DNA of 64,000 nt from Pectinophora gossypiella. Taxonomy: Eukaryota; Arthropoda; Insecta; Lepidoptera; Gelechiidae. The notes below the pieces were generated by a model. The model ran no database searches and had not been told where the DNA came from. It worked only from the letters and a program-made list of their open reading frames with translations. Position 1 is the stretch's first letter. Every line of letters begins with the position of its first letter. This document shows, in pieces, positions 1 through 13,452 of this stretch. Position numbers and translations under genes: made by a program. The stretch lies in NCBI RefSeq assembly GCF_024362695.1, contig NC_065408.1:10912001-10976000 (forward strand), given 5' to 3'.

Positions 1-979
1 TATAATCGTATTAAACAACTTATATATTGTGACTGCACGCACATGTTACGAATGCCTCAAGCTTAATGCAAACAGAGGCCCTACCGAGGCTACCGGTAGT
101 ATTCCTGGCAAGGAGCAGGCGTTTGTGTAAAACCCGCCGCCCTGCTGCACACCTGTTTCTATGTGTACGGGACTACGGGTTCATTCGAGTACAAACTCGA
201 ATATTACAAAATATCTCGCCCTGGCAGCGCCCTCGGCAACAAATACAACTCCTACAATTTCTTTATCCATTTCACAGAGAATCCTCAGCACTAGTCATTA
301 TGTCCATCAAGCAAATTAACCCGTCAGGGAAAAATACACTAATGCTAAAGATTTCCGTATAGGTAGGTACTAGGTGTATGCTGTTTGATTTTCCTTCTAA
401 CTTTATACCTTTCTACAGTTTTCAACACGTATTTGCCCTTCACAACCTACTCGTAACATAAAATAATCTGTATGAACCTGAGGCCAAACCAGGTAAACTA
501 TTTTAAATATTCGATTTCAACGTTTTATTGATTGATTGCCATTTATGACCATCGGCAATTTGAGTTATGGCTGACACATAAAACGACAATTCAATACAAT
601 GTAAATACGCTATAAACCACGTGTAGTAAACGTACAAACGATACTTCTACCATACGTTTTCCCACAAAAATGCACATTACATTTTTTTATAAAAACAAGT
701 AAGCATTACCATCATTTTATTCAAGTGTATACAAACCTAGCAATTTTAATACACTTGTTTGAATAGTATTCATTTTGAGGCTAATGATATATGCGTGATA
801 GATGAATCTATCGACGATTATCCTTATGCGTGTAGGCTGGCTCTGCATAATGGCTATCACATGGCAACATCCGTAGTCTATCATAGACGTCACAATAGAC
901 CAAAGTAGTGATTTGGAAAAACAATAACTGAGGTTGTAGTTGGAGCTGGTGTTGGTGACACGAGGACTGAGGAGTGAGG
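1..979. other. Unassigned AT-rich sequence
   Basis: No coding exon, RNA gene or clear repeat recognised on either strand. Open frames here are short and have no family resemblance. Confidence 0.5.
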
Positions 980-1217
980 AGTCAAGTTGAAGGCGCGTGA
1001 GGTGCGATGTGATATAAGCGAGGGGGGCCGGCGCGCGCGGCCAGTAACAACCGCACCTGCCTCGAGCGCAGGCGCACGCGACACATACACGCAACAGCGC
1101 CCCCTCTTGCGAAACTAATCGTTCCATAACCCAGTGGACATTGTCCATAGTGTCTGTGCCCATTGACTGGACCCTCCGGAAGGAACACGGCACGATCGCT
1201 GCGCCGATCGCTCCCAG
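980..1217 (+). promoter_or_regulatory. CpG-rich patch ending in a splice donor; candidate promoter and first non-coding exon
   Basis: This is the only strongly GC- and CpG-rich stretch in the first 8 kb. It ends at 1217 in a good donor context (CCCAG then GTGAGA). No credible long coding frame crosses it. The next plausible + strand exon of matching style is 19016-19075, and the next coding gene on + is the elongase at 23288, so it could be a distal 5' UTR exon of that gene. It could equally belong to an unrelated non-coding transcript. Only the base composition and the donor are seen; the link is inference. Confidence 0.3.
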
Positions 1218-1238
1218 GTGAGACTCCTACCACACTAG

Positions 1239-3894
1239 AATATGACTAAATCATCTGATGATGCCGACGGAAGGTTGAATTTAAAACTACATTCAGCTCA
1301 ACCGCAGAATCTTTCGTAATGTTAGGCCGCGGAAAATTAATGCAAAACCTACTCATTTATTCTAAGCCTATTCTATCTGCCTAGGAAATAATATTGCAAA
1401 TCTAATAATAGCTTAAGTATTATAATTAAATTCTAAAAGTACTTCTAAATTTAATATCGAAAAACTGTATGGTACAAAAATATGTTTTAGTACCTAGTAT
1501 AGGTAACGATTAACGATAAGTAGTAGGTATTAAGATAATAATTGAAGATTGAGGTTCGAGAAGAACAAGGAGTGTATTCAGTAAAAATGTAAGACAATAG
1601 AACCAGTGTGCTCCTAAATTATTCAGTGTACCTGTCGACCTCGAAGAGTGATCCAATATTTCACAGGCGCTAATGAGCACTGCGAGCTGATGAGAGAAGC
1701 GTGCTATCAAAGGTCAGGCGATACAAAGATCAAACGAAGTCAAACTACCGGACTTACGATACTGACCGAGACTAAAAGTACCTAATAGCCATTTTCGAAG
1801 TCTAGATCAGTTGAGGTACCTATTAAAACCACGAACGCGTTATGGTTTAATGGGAAAACGATAGTATTATGTCAACATAGGGGTCCAACATCCTGCGATT
1901 GAAATATCGGGTGTACTTTGAACATGTTAATGACAACATTATGTGCTGTGTGGAGTAGAAAACATCACTAGTGAACGCAACAGTATACTAAGAAAGGAGC
2001 TCGGTTTTGAAGCCAAGGATCCACCAAGGCGTTCTGCAGGTGTTAGTATGCCCAGCGCGTCGCTCCGAGGCGGTGCACGCGTGACGTAAGGTCACCGGGC
2101 TGGCCACTGACATGTCATGAGATTACGCCTCCCTACCAAGATGCCACATCCATCGTAACACGTCCTGGACGCCGCGCGTGCCCTTGACCCAATGCAGTTA
2201 GAATACATCAATTCACCAACTGGTAATGACATACATCCTCGCCATAGGGCGTTTTAACGAGTAAAGTAAGTTTTATAACTCAAAAAGTAACAAATATTTA
2301 TCATCATAGACCTAACCTAACCCAATATCCCAATATCATAACAGAAGTTTAACAGAGTCAAATTATAAAACACTAATTTTGCAACACAAACTTTCGGTCG
2401 CTATAAAAATACATAGGTCTTCGGAAAATTACCCAAATAACAAAAGTTGCCCAACGGTGGACTGTTCTCGAATCATTGACATTATGAAAATTATGTAGAT
2501 CATGGTTTATACAATCGATGTTTTGACAGAAATCAGATGGAAGGTTCCTACGATATTTCGCGGACATTGCAAAATTAAAACTTTAAAACAATTTATTTTA
2601 ATAATTTAATTCAGTCGACATGATAGATAACAATGTTGATAACTTACTTGCTATTAATAATGTTCGCTTGCGTAAACAAAAAGTAAGTTGGAAATGTTGG
2701 ACTAGCAATATGAGATAAGTTTCGCAAGGGATACCTACTCATGATCTCAGTCAGTATCGGAAATCATTGAAGGTCGACAAACGGGTTTCATAAAAATAGC
2801 CGCAGCAGAACTGAATTAATTCATCGGCTTCTCCATTGACGTAAGTAACATAACTTGATACGAAAACCTGTCATTCTTAACTCAAAAAAAAATGAGAAGT
2901 AATTCGCGGAGGTTTTTTTAAGTTTATTATTAGGTGGTTTCGTTGAACTTTGTTAGATTCCATTAGGGTACCGACTAAGTGTCGAAGACCTTACTTATCA
3001 CGTGGAGTTAAATAAAAATAAATAGTGATACTCGTTATTTCATAGCATTCCGAAATCTTAATTAAATTAGTCACTTCGTAGAAACTTATTTAGTAGTTCG
3101 TGTAGAGTAATAACGGTTTATGGTCCAACGGATGCAACGTATTAAATATTAGGTTCTTACAACTTAGGTAATCGACATTTGTAAAATTTAAGATTTTGCA
3201 GAGTGACCGCAATGATTTACCACATTCAAACACTCTAAAAAATCACCATTACTTACATTAAATACCTAGTTTTTCTCTTCTCTCTTTGTAATCGGTTAGG
3301 CAATTTGCTGCAGCCATTGATTGATGGGTGGGCTTAATAATATATATAGGTACAAGGACATTTACGAAAGCCAACACTATTGTATCTACTATTGTACATA
3401 CACACCTACCTACATAAACTCACGCCTATTTCCCACGAGGGTAAGCAGAGACTAGGAATTCCATTTGCTTCGATCGTGACATATTTCTCTTACTTGCTTT
3501 TTATAGCTGGTATTATAAAAACGTTATTTTTACTTTCATCTTATTTTTATCCGAACACGAAATAAAGCAACAAGTCGTATTCCAAAAACAAAGCCATGTT
3601 ACTAGTACGAAAGACATCAAATAAAAAAATGAAATCAGAGATCATCGAGGCCAAAGACCAAAGAAGACATCCTGCTAAGGTTTTTACTTATTGGCAAAAC
3701 AATTTTACGATGTCTTGTGCGTTTGCATTAGATGTATAATAACCTGCAACATTATGTCATGTTTTTCTTCACAATAGCCAATAGATTTACGAGCATTTAC
3801 AACCCATACCTAACGAGTGGGTGTTAGTCAATTGCTCTTTTAAGAACGATAAATGATTTTACATATTTAATTACTTCTTTTTGTTAGCGTAGCT
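1239..3894. other. Unassigned sequence with one dispersed repeat fragment
   Basis: No gene recognised. At about 3411-3490 is a fragment (ACTCACGCCTATTTCCCAC, then AAGCAGAGACTA) that recurs at 35886-36035, so it is a dispersed repeat. The rest is AT-rich and not recognised. Confidence 0.5.
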
Positions 3895-4172
3895 TATTGT
3901 AGATTTGCCGCATATGGCAAAATTGCTATTACCGTAGATAGAATTCTCATGTGATAACCTAAGCCATTTATTGCTACTGCAATAATACTTTTCTGTAACT
4001 CATTAAAAGGTAACTCTTTAAACTGAATCCCTTCATACGACGCCCTGGGCGAAGGTTCACGCTCAGCTGGGCTCTTTCAGGCTGATTGTCTTAAATTTTG
4101 TACCGGGTAAGAGCTCTCTGTGCTACCCTTTGTCCGGTCAAGTAGTTAATGCCATAAGGCAAATCTACAATA
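3895..4172. mobile_element. Candidate short non-autonomous DNA element with inverted termini
   Basis: The left end (3895-3919) and right end (about 4149-4172) are inverted copies of a roughly 23-bp word beginning TATTGTAGATTTGCC. The 280-bp interior has no coding capacity. A solitary copy of the same terminal word occurs near 38970. A MITE is the simplest reading. No target duplication was confirmed. Confidence 0.45.
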
Positions 4173-4188
4173 TTGAAAAAGACGACGA

Positions 4189-4479
4189 CCTCCGTGGTCC
4201 AGTGGTTGAGCGTTGGGATCACGATCCGGAGGTCCTGGGTTCGATTCCCGGTGGGGACATATCACAAAAATTACTGCGTGGTCCCTGTGTTGGTTAGGAC
4301 ATTATAGGCTGATCACCTGATTGTCCGAAAGTAAGATGATCCGGTTACTAATTACTAATGTAAGTAAGTAGTCGTTACATGAGCCATGTCAGGGGCTTTT
4401 GCCGGCTCAATAGTAACCCTGACACCAGAGTTGATGGGGTTGGTACTCCACATCACAACTCACACGATAGAAGAAAAAG
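4189..4479 (+). mobile_element. tRNA-derived SINE, family 1 (copy 1)
   Basis: The head has a pol III A box (TGGTCCAGTGGTTGAGCG) and B box (GGTTCGATTCC) spaced as in a tRNA. It is followed by the body shared with the copies at 13453 and 39147 and a tail ending near CACACGATAGAAGAA. It cannot be a tRNA gene because the family is dispersed and has a long non-tRNA body. This copy lacks part of the 'GTGCTTCGGAAGGCACG' core. Confidence 0.8.
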
Positions 4480-6512
4480 TATGTAGGTCCCGCATAATTA
4501 TGTCTATGTTGGTTAATAAAGATGAGGATGATGATAATGATAAGTAGTTGAGATTTTTGCGCTCGGTATATGGTAGGTACTCACTGAAAATTAGCAAACA
4601 TTACGTAAGACTGATGGTTTTTAATTTACATTGTAAACATTCAGCCATGACATTGCAAACAAACCTTGCGAACATTAAAATTACAAAAGTAAACTCAAAG
4701 TCGTGAATCCTTCATTGACCAATAGGGAACGTTTCACACTATTAGAAGTCTTTATATCGTGCCCATTGGAAATTTTATCTAAATATTTGACGTTACATGA
4801 ATTTCCTATTAAAGAAAACAATACTTACATGAAGTTATGCGCTAGAAATAATAGTAATGCGATAACCCCTTTATAAGTATGTACTATATAAACAAAGGAA
4901 CAGAATTTTATTAGAATGTTCATTCAATTTTTGGATTAAAAATTTGATAAAAGATAATTCTTCTCCAGTCTCACTAGTTTACAGGACCTTTAAAACACGA
5001 TGTAGAACTAAGAAAAAACTACATTATGGAGGCTACGATCGAATACAAAGGCTGTAAAGAAGACGTTAATAGAACTGTCTAAACATTCATTTAAGTCGGT
5101 CGGTTCCTTGAGCATAGTGGTTTGTATGTGCAATGCAAATAGGAAGTCGGACGGAAGGTGATTTTAATTTCGACCATTTCGAAAATACTACGGAATGCCT
5201 CGTGCCGCCCGCTTGAACTTAACATGTTAATCATTATCAAGGTCCGCGGAAATGCCGTAGCTTCATAGAGGGGAAATATTAACGATATTTAGAATTTGCT
5301 TTTCAAATTGGGATATTAAATATCCATTAATAATTTATATCTATTTATACATGATTTGCCTCACTAGGATTGCCTTGCACAGCCATGAAAGAAAGTGCAT
5401 TTCTTCGAGGCAATGACGTCATAAATTGTCTGAAACAGACGTATAAGACCAATGATGATGATGATGATTTATACATTAAAAATGTATAAGTTGTCTGAAA
5501 AATCCAATCAAATCTTTCTATATCGCAATGTTTCTGTAGAGCAGGGATTCTACGTTTCCAAACTTAATCTGCACCTGTTGGAAAATCGCAATCGTTATCC
5601 TGATGCGAGTGGACGACAAGGTTAAGAAAACACATCCAAAGAGAACACGTAGTAAAGTTGACCTTACCACATGTACCGGTCGTTAGACGCATTACACGGT
5701 TGGACCTTCTATAGTTGGTCAAATTTTGGGAGGAGCTCTGTTGACCTTCGTGCAAGGATAGTCATTGGATGGTGAGGGGGCACGTCCGCGTCAGCCTTGC
5801 GCGGGCGACGTACGCCTGCAAATGTTTACATTTGAGCCGGCAGCCTGCGCTACTGGCGATTAGTTGCAAAATGATCGCGGCCGAATCGAGTTCAGGGTTA
5901 CCGTACTGCCTCCGGGTGTTGCGAAACCACACCAGCCATTTCACCAACCATAATCACTACACATGCCTTAATCTACAAGTTATCTTTGCCACGGAGACTC
6001 ATCATTAGGAATGACCATAACAATACCTACCTCCACGCAGCACCGATAAATTCGCGTCACGTCCAAAATAGAATTTAGCTCTACCGCGGTTACTAATACC
6101 TCGGTTATCTTCAAATTACGTGTTAATGACTTTTTTATACCTAATTTATACTAATTGTTTAGCAACGTCGCAATAGCTTTTTTTTTTCTAGAATTTGCTG
6201 ACCGTGACTTCCTCGACGCATTTCATCAAGATATCAGTTTAAACTAGTTATATGTTATTTCAAGACATCATTAACAATGAAAATGAAACGGTAGTTATGT
6301 GGCGTGGCAAAAATCAAGGTCTTCTTCTATTTACGTCCATGTTAAAATCATTTACTTACGTAATATTTTGTTTGACTGTTAACAATGTTGCAATAGCTAT
6401 ATAATTGCAAGCGTAGAGCAAGTGGCAGCACTGGTGGCAACATGCGCGTACGCATCCGCTTCGTTCGGGCACTCAAATCCAGATACTCGCTCTCACACAC
6501 ACAGGATAGAGC
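4480..6512. other. Unassigned intergenic or intronic sequence
   Basis: No coding exon or known repeat recognised. There is a GATGAT microsatellite near 5452-5467 and a moderately GC-rich patch at 5765-5900 without a persuasive frame. Confidence 0.5.
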
Positions 6513-6546
6513 AAACCAGTGTAAGGAGAGATCCTTACACTGGTTT
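6513..6546. repeat. Perfect 15-bp inverted repeat with 4-nt loop
   Basis: AAACCAGTGTAAGGA at 6513-6527 is exactly complementary to 6532-6546 across the loop GAGA. A run of T follows. It adjoins a GC-rich CA-repeat patch (6425-6505). It could be a tiny MITE remnant or an RNA hairpin. The stem is short for a microRNA precursor. Confidence 0.6.
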
Positions 6547-8942
6547 TTAATACCACTATATCACAATTATATGAAGCTAATCTACCTTTCTAATTAGCTA
6601 TACTTACAACATTTGACAGCATCATTAGAACAAGATCTATCTGTGCCAAGCAACACGGGAAGCTAGTTAAAAATATTGGTCCGTCACCGCACGGCGGAAA
6701 GATTTGATTAATATTACGATAATGATCTTGGTTATGTATTGCTATAAATAAATGATAAGTTACAATTAAATTTCGTAAATAAGCCACTTGCGATCCGCGG
6801 CACGTGCCACCACGTGTGCGTAGACCTTACGCTCTAGTTCTAGGAGCAACTATTGCGAAGTGGTCCACTGGTTGTAATTTTTTTAATCCACATTTTCATC
6901 ATATTCTTACGGGACTAATGCCAGTGGTGTAGACAACTGCCTATTATTCTTAAGTATGTTGATATACCAGTAAAAGTGACAGCCACGCGTGACTTTGCGG
7001 GCGAGTGTACCTCTTAGATGATTAGCTAGTGTTATTGTGTTTGAAAGTTTGCTCATTATTGATATTGGGCAAGAAAAAAAATCTCTAAAAAGGTTTTTTT
7101 TTTTTAATTTTGGGAACATAGGCCTTCACTTTGCTTTAAATATTTTGAATAAGTAAGCAGATTGTGTTAAGACAGAGAGAACGTGAGTTCTCTCTATCAT
7201 GAACTCTGATTACACAGATCCTAAAATGAACGTGATGATATACTTCCATTTATCTATACTCCCAGTTCAGAAGATAAATTGAAAGAGAAACCTCGGAATC
7301 CTGACAAATAAAAGCCTCTGTTACCTACTCTTACTTACCTCCTGACAATGTGGTTTGGAATTATAAAGGGTTTAAAATCTTTGGGTCTTAAAATCATTAA
7401 ATCGATATACTACTAATTATGTAACTGAAAATAAAACATCACGTAACCTAAAAGATACAGAATCTAATGATCCAAGCATTAAATCATAATCTTCATAACA
7501 ATCTTTGTAAGCACCATTGACTTATATTTCGAGATAAAATCATCCAAACTCTTACGCGCCTTAACAATATTAATGATAAAACATCAAAGAATAGGTAAGT
7601 AGGTATATAAATCGGTCAGGTGCTTTGTAACCTTCCTTCTTAACTGGCTCGTAAACGCCAGGTGTGTTTATAAAACTCGTTCTATTATTTAATAAACAGA
7701 AACGTACCTAATAAACCACCTAATACTTTTAACAATTTTCCTGTCCAAAAATTTTATTCAGCTCTGTGATTTTAAATAAAAGATTTTGAGGAATTTTAAA
7801 TCCCATGAATAGTTTAAATACTCCTAGATTTGTTTCGGAATCAATGCGTTTTCATCCTTCATGAGTATGGCAGTTACATAAGCATATTTTTATATAGCAT
7901 AGGGAAACAATTGGTCTTCACCCCTGAAAAACTTTTTAGTTAAGTTTACTTACCTATCAGAAATAAAACACGAAAATGGTGGAAATAAGCTCGAAGGAAT
8001 TCTAAGTCTGCGGTCGAAATGAAGAGTCTTTTCTATTGACAAAATGTATGACATAAAAACTGTAGGTACTTAGTTGTTTCGAGTAGGTCATTCAAACAGG
8101 AGCAAGAACAAAAATACCGGTTTTATAACATGCTTAAAACTAGACTTGCAACAGCGGTTTTGTCCGTTTTGCATTTCAATCAAGGTCAAGATTTATTTTT
8201 GTTCATTGAACCAATGATGTAATGTCTGTTAAGAAGCAAACGACATTGAAAGTTTAACGATTGTCTCCTATGTGTAAGAAGAATTTTAGCTTTCTGCATC
8301 TTTGTTTTATGGTTTTTTTTTTATATGTGGATATTCATATAGTAAAGTGCTTATAATTTCATCAAACCGCCCACAACTAACTCTAATACAAAGCTCGGTA
8401 AGGTGTGAGTACTTAATTCATCTTGCGATGAATGTACCTTTGACTACCCCATCCATCCCACCTTGGGATATAGTCGTAAGCTTATGTACCTGTGTGTATT
8501 AACAAAACTAGATTTGAACTCGTAAAAACAAAAACTTAAATTCACTTCCAATGTCAGTCTAAGCGATGAAATACGCATCATCTCGATCACGCTGCGTCAC
8601 AACGACTGCGCGGGCGACGGCACTCGCTACCATTTCATTGAAAGTTATTTTCAATTACAAAACGGAATTTTCGACGTGGAGTCGCGTGCAGGCATGCAGT
8701 GTCAATGCCGAAGACGATAGCCGCGGTGCATACACTACGTGCGGATTATAACGAGGCGCGCTTGACCGTGCAAGAATCCACTCTTTATGTGATGAGAGGT
8801 TCTGAGAAGATAACGATATTTTAGATATTAGTCAATTTTATTCAAACTATTTTTTATTGATAATGATGTTAATCTTATTCTTTAAGCGTAACCTGAGTTC
8901 CTTTTTTCTTTTCTTTTTTTAAAGTAAGTTCATACAAAAGAA
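6547..8942. other. Unassigned sequence
   Basis: AT-rich, no recognised gene. A small hairpin (GAGAGAACGTGAGTTCTCTC) lies near 7176-7195. A GC-richer stretch at 8570-8760 has an open frame of 61 codons with no recognisable protein. Confidence 0.45.
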
Positions 8943-9695
8943 ATGGAAGACCTGAACACCATGCTCGAGCATCTCAGTAACGCATCCCAACGAGTGCGTC
9001 TTACCATTAACATGGCAAAGACAAAAATTATGTCCAACGACCATGTCGCACCCACTCCAGTTCAGGTTGGGAACGTTACACTCGAAGTTGTAGACCAGTA
9101 CTTTTACCTAGGACAAATAATCCAGTTAGGTAAGTCCAACTTCGAGAAAGAGATCTCTCCTCGAATCCAACTCGGATGGGCAGCGTTCGGGAAGCTGCGG
9201 AATATCTTCTCGTCCAAAATACCTCAGTGTCTCAAGACGAAAGTCTTTGACCAGTGCGTGTTGCCAGTGATGACCTAGGTACGGCAGTGAGACGTGGCCG
9301 CTTACTATGGGTCTCGTGAGGAGGCTCGGTGTTGCTCAGCGGGCAATGGAGAGAGCTATGCTCGGTATTTCTCTGCTCGATCGAATCAGAAATGAGGAGA
9401 TCCGCAGGAGAACTAAAGTCACCGACATAGCTCGGAGAATTGCAAAGCTGAAGTGGCAGTGGGCAGGACACATAGCGAGGAGAACCGATGGCCGATGGGG
9501 CGGAAAGGTTCTAGAATGGCGACCACGTGTCGGACGACGCTCAGTGGGTAGGCCCGCTACAAGGTGGACCGACGATCTGGTGAAGGTCGCGGGAAGCCGC
9601 TGGATGCGGGCAGCGCAGGACCGATCGTCGTGGAGATCCTTGGGGGAGGCCTATGCCCAGCAGTGGGCGTCATACGGCTGATGATGACGAAGATT
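8943..9695 (+). pseudogene. 3' end of an RTE-type non-LTR retrotransposon, frameshifted
   Basis: Two adjoining frames give the C-terminal part of an endonuclease/reverse-transcriptase polyprotein. The first (8943-9278, start MEDLNTMLEHLS) is the region after the catalytic palm; the second (about 9280-9681) carries the typical HIARR, GRP(A)TRWTDDL and W..LGEAYAQQW words of RTE elements. They are separated by extra bases near 9275 that create a stop (ATGACCTAGGTACGG) and shift the frame. The YADD catalytic part is missing, so the copy is 5'-truncated, as is usual for LINEs. The end TGATGATGACGA resembles an RTE simple-repeat tail. Not functional. Confidence 0.8.
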
Positions 9696-10009
9696 TTCAT
9701 AGCAAGATAAATAAGCTGTTTCATATAGCTTACTTCTACTTAGGTACACTCTAAATACTAAATCTAGTTTAAAAGGATAAGGTCACCTAACATGACGTGT
9801 TTCACAGTGGGCCCCTGGGCGAAATTATATAGATAAGCCACAATGAGTGGCCACCGTGGCCAGTCAGTGACTACGTAATAACAATTGCATACCAAAACGG
9901 TTAGGCGAAATTACTCGCACGCGCCTTTCGCAGAACTATTATTGATACCCAACCCACTGATAATATGAACCTCAAGACATTGTTATTAATAAATGATAAT
10001 AGCCCGATC

Positions 10010-10206
10010 TTCTTCTTCCATCGTGTGGGTTATGTGGTGGATTACCAACCTCATCAGCCCTAGTATCAGGGTTATTACTGAGCCGCCAAAAGCCCCTGAC
10101 ATGGCTCATGTTGCGACTACATACTTACATCAGTAAGTAGTAACCGGGACCAACGGCTTAACGTGCCTTCCGAAGCACGGACGAGACCTTTCAGACCATC
10201 ATATAG
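10010..10206 (-). mobile_element. tRNA-derived SINE, family 1 (5'-truncated copy)
   Basis: Read on the minus strand this matches the body and tail of the SINE at 39147: the core CCGTGCTTCGGAAGGCACG, the GTTGGTCCCGG word, ATGAGCCATGTCAGGGGC, and a tail ending CACACGATGGAAGAAG. The tRNA-like head is absent, which fits 5' truncation during retroposition. Confidence 0.75.
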
Positions 10207-10539
10207 CCCGATAATCCGGAGATATCGCAATTTTTAATAGGTCAAATTGGGTGCGTTTAGTAATTCAGCAGATAATAACATCGTTTAATCTTATGTGGAT
10301 AACATGCTCGTAAATTAAAATAATTAATTGATGATTTTATCAAACGATGTGCGTATGTGTTAATTTTTATAAATCCTTATACCTAAGTAGTTCAATGACT
10401 TGCAATCTCCTGCGCGTAACCAAGATGTAGGTATGCCATGTTCATGTATGTACCTACGTTTCTACGCAGGCAGACACTTTGAGTATACCTCAACCACGCT
10501 GCTCACTGCGGATCGGTAGAGGCGTTCATCCGTGCACCA

Positions 10540-10895
10540 AGTAAAAATAATCCAGTCATTAGTCAGACTTCAAACTTCAGACTTGTCTTATAGGTTCGAA
10601 TCCAGCTCAGGCCGAAACCAATGAGTGTCGAATTTTTTTTTCGAACCCATGTTTAGATCATACATGATTTATCCCGTGCTCAGCGGTGAAGGAAAACAAC
10701 GTGAGGAAACCCACATTCCCGAGGAATGCATTTTCAGAGGTATGTGACCTAACTAACCTGCATTGGGCTGATTTTCCCTTCACGAGTTGGAAGGTCAGAC
10801 AGGCAGTCGCTTCTGTAATAAAACCCGACCAATCAAATCTTCAGATTAGGCAAGCGAACCCTGTGAGAAACGGAATAATGCTAGGGAAATGATGA
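10540..10895 (+). mobile_element. SINE, family 2 (copy 1)
   Basis: A B-box-like word (GGTTCGAATCC) near 10593 is followed by a body shared with 45930-46285: GTGCTCAGC, GTGAGGAAACCCACAT, GTCAGACAGGCAGTCGCTTC and the tail GGGAAATGATG. The short open frame over this segment is a by-product. The A-box region is degenerate. Confidence 0.65.
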
Positions 10896-12340
10896 GTCAG
10901 ACTTATCAAGCCTCCTGAAGGCCTTCGACTCAGTTAATCTTTGGACCCAGCTTAACGACTACTACCGGCATTAGCCTTGAGTTGAAATTCTCGCTGAGAT
11001 TAATAAAGGGAGCTTAGGCCAATTAATGAGAGGTTGCCAAGCTGCAGAAACTTTAGGCGGACGAGACGTTCGACAAAAAAGTATATTTATATGAAAACTG
11101 AATCAAGACAAGTGTAGATGAAGCCCTGCAGGTATCTGTGTAAAGCAAGGAAAGCTCTTGAAACCAATATAGGTACCTATCAACCGTTGGCGGTCACTCA
11201 ACGAGTATAAGGTCAACGCTTACCGATTACCGAACCTCGTATTCCATACTTTTATAATTAAACCACCCGAAACCGCTTATTGGCGGTAAAAAATTACAAG
11301 CCAAGGCAATAACGTAGGATTTAAACACTATAATAACATTATTTATTTATTTATTTATTTTCATGGGATAACAAACAATATACGATTTATGTTAAAAATA
11401 CATGTAGGGTGTCCACATAAGTACACGTACAATAGCGTACAATCAACCACATCATCTACATTATTGCACAGAACTTAATTTTAACAATCAGACATAACAC
11501 ATAAATACAGTACAATTTGGGCGGCCTTATTGCTCCAGAGCAATTTCTTCCAGGTAACCACTACCATGAAACAAACATTTACTAAACTTGGATGCGGGAT
11601 GGTGCAACAAGAAATAAATAAAAGTAAACTAAAGTTAATATAATAGTCTATACGTACATATATTAATAAATACTCAATATAATACGTATTCAACTAAAGT
11701 ATTAAACTAAAATTATAATAAGAAAAGTTAGTACAATACTTTACAAAAACATTTTGTATTTATGTGAGAAATAGACAGAAAAAAAGATCATAAAAAGCAG
11801 CCTCAATTGTCGTAATCTAAGTAACAATCTCATGTAGGTACCTACGCTTAAAAATGCTTGCCATAATTTTAGTGTTTGCAGTTTTAAAGTGACTTAGCCT
11901 TATGCTTAAATACAGAAAAAAAATGTTAGCTCTACCCTGCTCTACCTACACATTTTCGGCAGACTGTCTCAGTATTCATGTCACGGAAAGCTTTTTCCGA
12001 GCATTTTTAACCACATATCTACGTATTGTGTATACCTGTATACATTGACATTGGTTAGTGACATCGTAACGTAAACTTTGAGGGATGATTCAGACTACGA
12101 TTCTGAGTTGATATCAAGTGGAATTTTCACAAAAGTATAGAATAGAAAATACTTAATTAAAAAATCATCATCCCCGTCAGTATGCGAGCTATGCTATGTT
12201 TGTTATGTGCTAGGATCTTTTCCAATAAGATTGGCTATATAAGCCACATGCGAGCACATGAACGTCTGAGTTGAAGCGGTCGCCGTAACCGAAATCGGTT
12301 GGATCACATCATCATCACTAACACCCTGTATAGGTAGTAC
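10896..12340. other. Unassigned sequence with TTTA microsatellite
   Basis: No gene recognised. There is a TTTA/TTAT repeat at about 11340-11360. The interval is AT-rich. Confidence 0.5.
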
Positions 12341-12520
12341 CCTGTTTTTTTTTTTTGAGTGGGTCGATAGCGATAAGCGCTGATTGAGGGAAATCGTCGA
12401 CCACGCCGTCGGCGGGGTCGGTATCGAGGTCCTGAAGTGTTTGCTGTCGCGAGCTGATTGGCCGCCTCTAGAGTAATCGGGTCGTAGGGGTCGTATATTA
12501 TGTCCTAAGTAGTACCCCGT
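12341..12520 (-). repeat. GC-rich repeat fragment behind a poly(T) run
   Basis: A T-run at 12341-12355 precedes about 160 bp of sequence much richer in CpG than its surroundings (GTCGACCACGCCGTCGGC). The arrangement is that of a minus-strand retroposon 3' end with a poly(A) tail. No protein remnant long enough to assign. Confidence 0.4.
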
Positions 12521-12689
12521 TAGTACGTAACCTTGTTGCCAAATGTTAACTAAATAAATCTAATTATATTGAAGTATTTATTTATATTACATGATGGACT
12601 AATGTTATGGGCGATAGGCTGATCCCTTATCACCATAAGGTTCATCATATCCATCTTTGGACTTCGTATCAACAGTGGCTGCAAGTTGT

Positions 12690-12770
12690 CTTTGATTACT
12701 TGTGGCTCTGCCCACCCCATTAGGGATTACGGGCGTGAGTTTATGTATGTATGTATGTATTTATTTATAT
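12690..12770 (+). repeat. Dispersed repeat end with (ATGT)n tail
   Basis: A 3' end (GGGATTACGGGCGTGAG) runs into an ATGT microsatellite at about 12743-12762. A word of this style occurs in the opposite orientation near 13333-13365 (CACGCCTGTATCCCC). It is the end of a dispersed element of unknown class. Confidence 0.45.
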
Positions 12771-13452
12771 TATATTTTGAAGTATTTAATCCTCTCGGTA
12801 AAATGTAGATTTATGGGAGACAAACGGAAAACAAATCGACGTTAAACTATCAGGATGACTTCCATGTAACATGTTACATTACACGATACGATGTGATGTT
12901 ACACAACATCCAACTACTAGAAACAAAACCCGGTACCTGTACAGTCGTGAGCACTATCGTGTACCTAATTTAGAACCCTGTCGCACTATCATATTTGACA
13001 TTTTATGAGAATTACGGTTTAATTTGTCAAAACAGTTAATGTGACATGGTTTCAAAGATACATATTAGTACTCGTGACCGCACTCGGAGTAGGTACCTAT
13101 GCAATGGCAAAATTGAAATAAATTGTCGAATATGGCGTTACAAAAAAGGTGTAATCACAATAAGGTGTCTCGTTTCGGTGTGAAGGGTACCAGGAAGGGC
13201 CTTGAAGCAATCATAAACCACGAGCCAGAGGAACCGGCTGCGGGTTATTGCCAAAAATGTCATGTCACTTCCTCTCTGCTATGAAAAAACTTATAAGACA
13301 CTTTACCCCGAGAACACATAAAACAGCAGCATCACGCCTGTATCCCCAAAGGGGTAGGCAAAGATGTATAGTAGATACACCCACTCCACGCCAACTGTAA
13401 ATTATTTATTTATTTTATTGATGTCTTTCTTTCGTTATCACATCAATATAAC

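Noticed and set aside
717..1233. Minus-strand frames of 66-158 codons
   Set aside because: Overlapping frames in a CpG-rich patch without recognisable domains; composition explains them.
4189..4262. tRNA gene
   Set aside because: A and B boxes are present, but the segment is the head of a dispersed SINE with a long body, and no full cloverleaf with acceptor stem was found.
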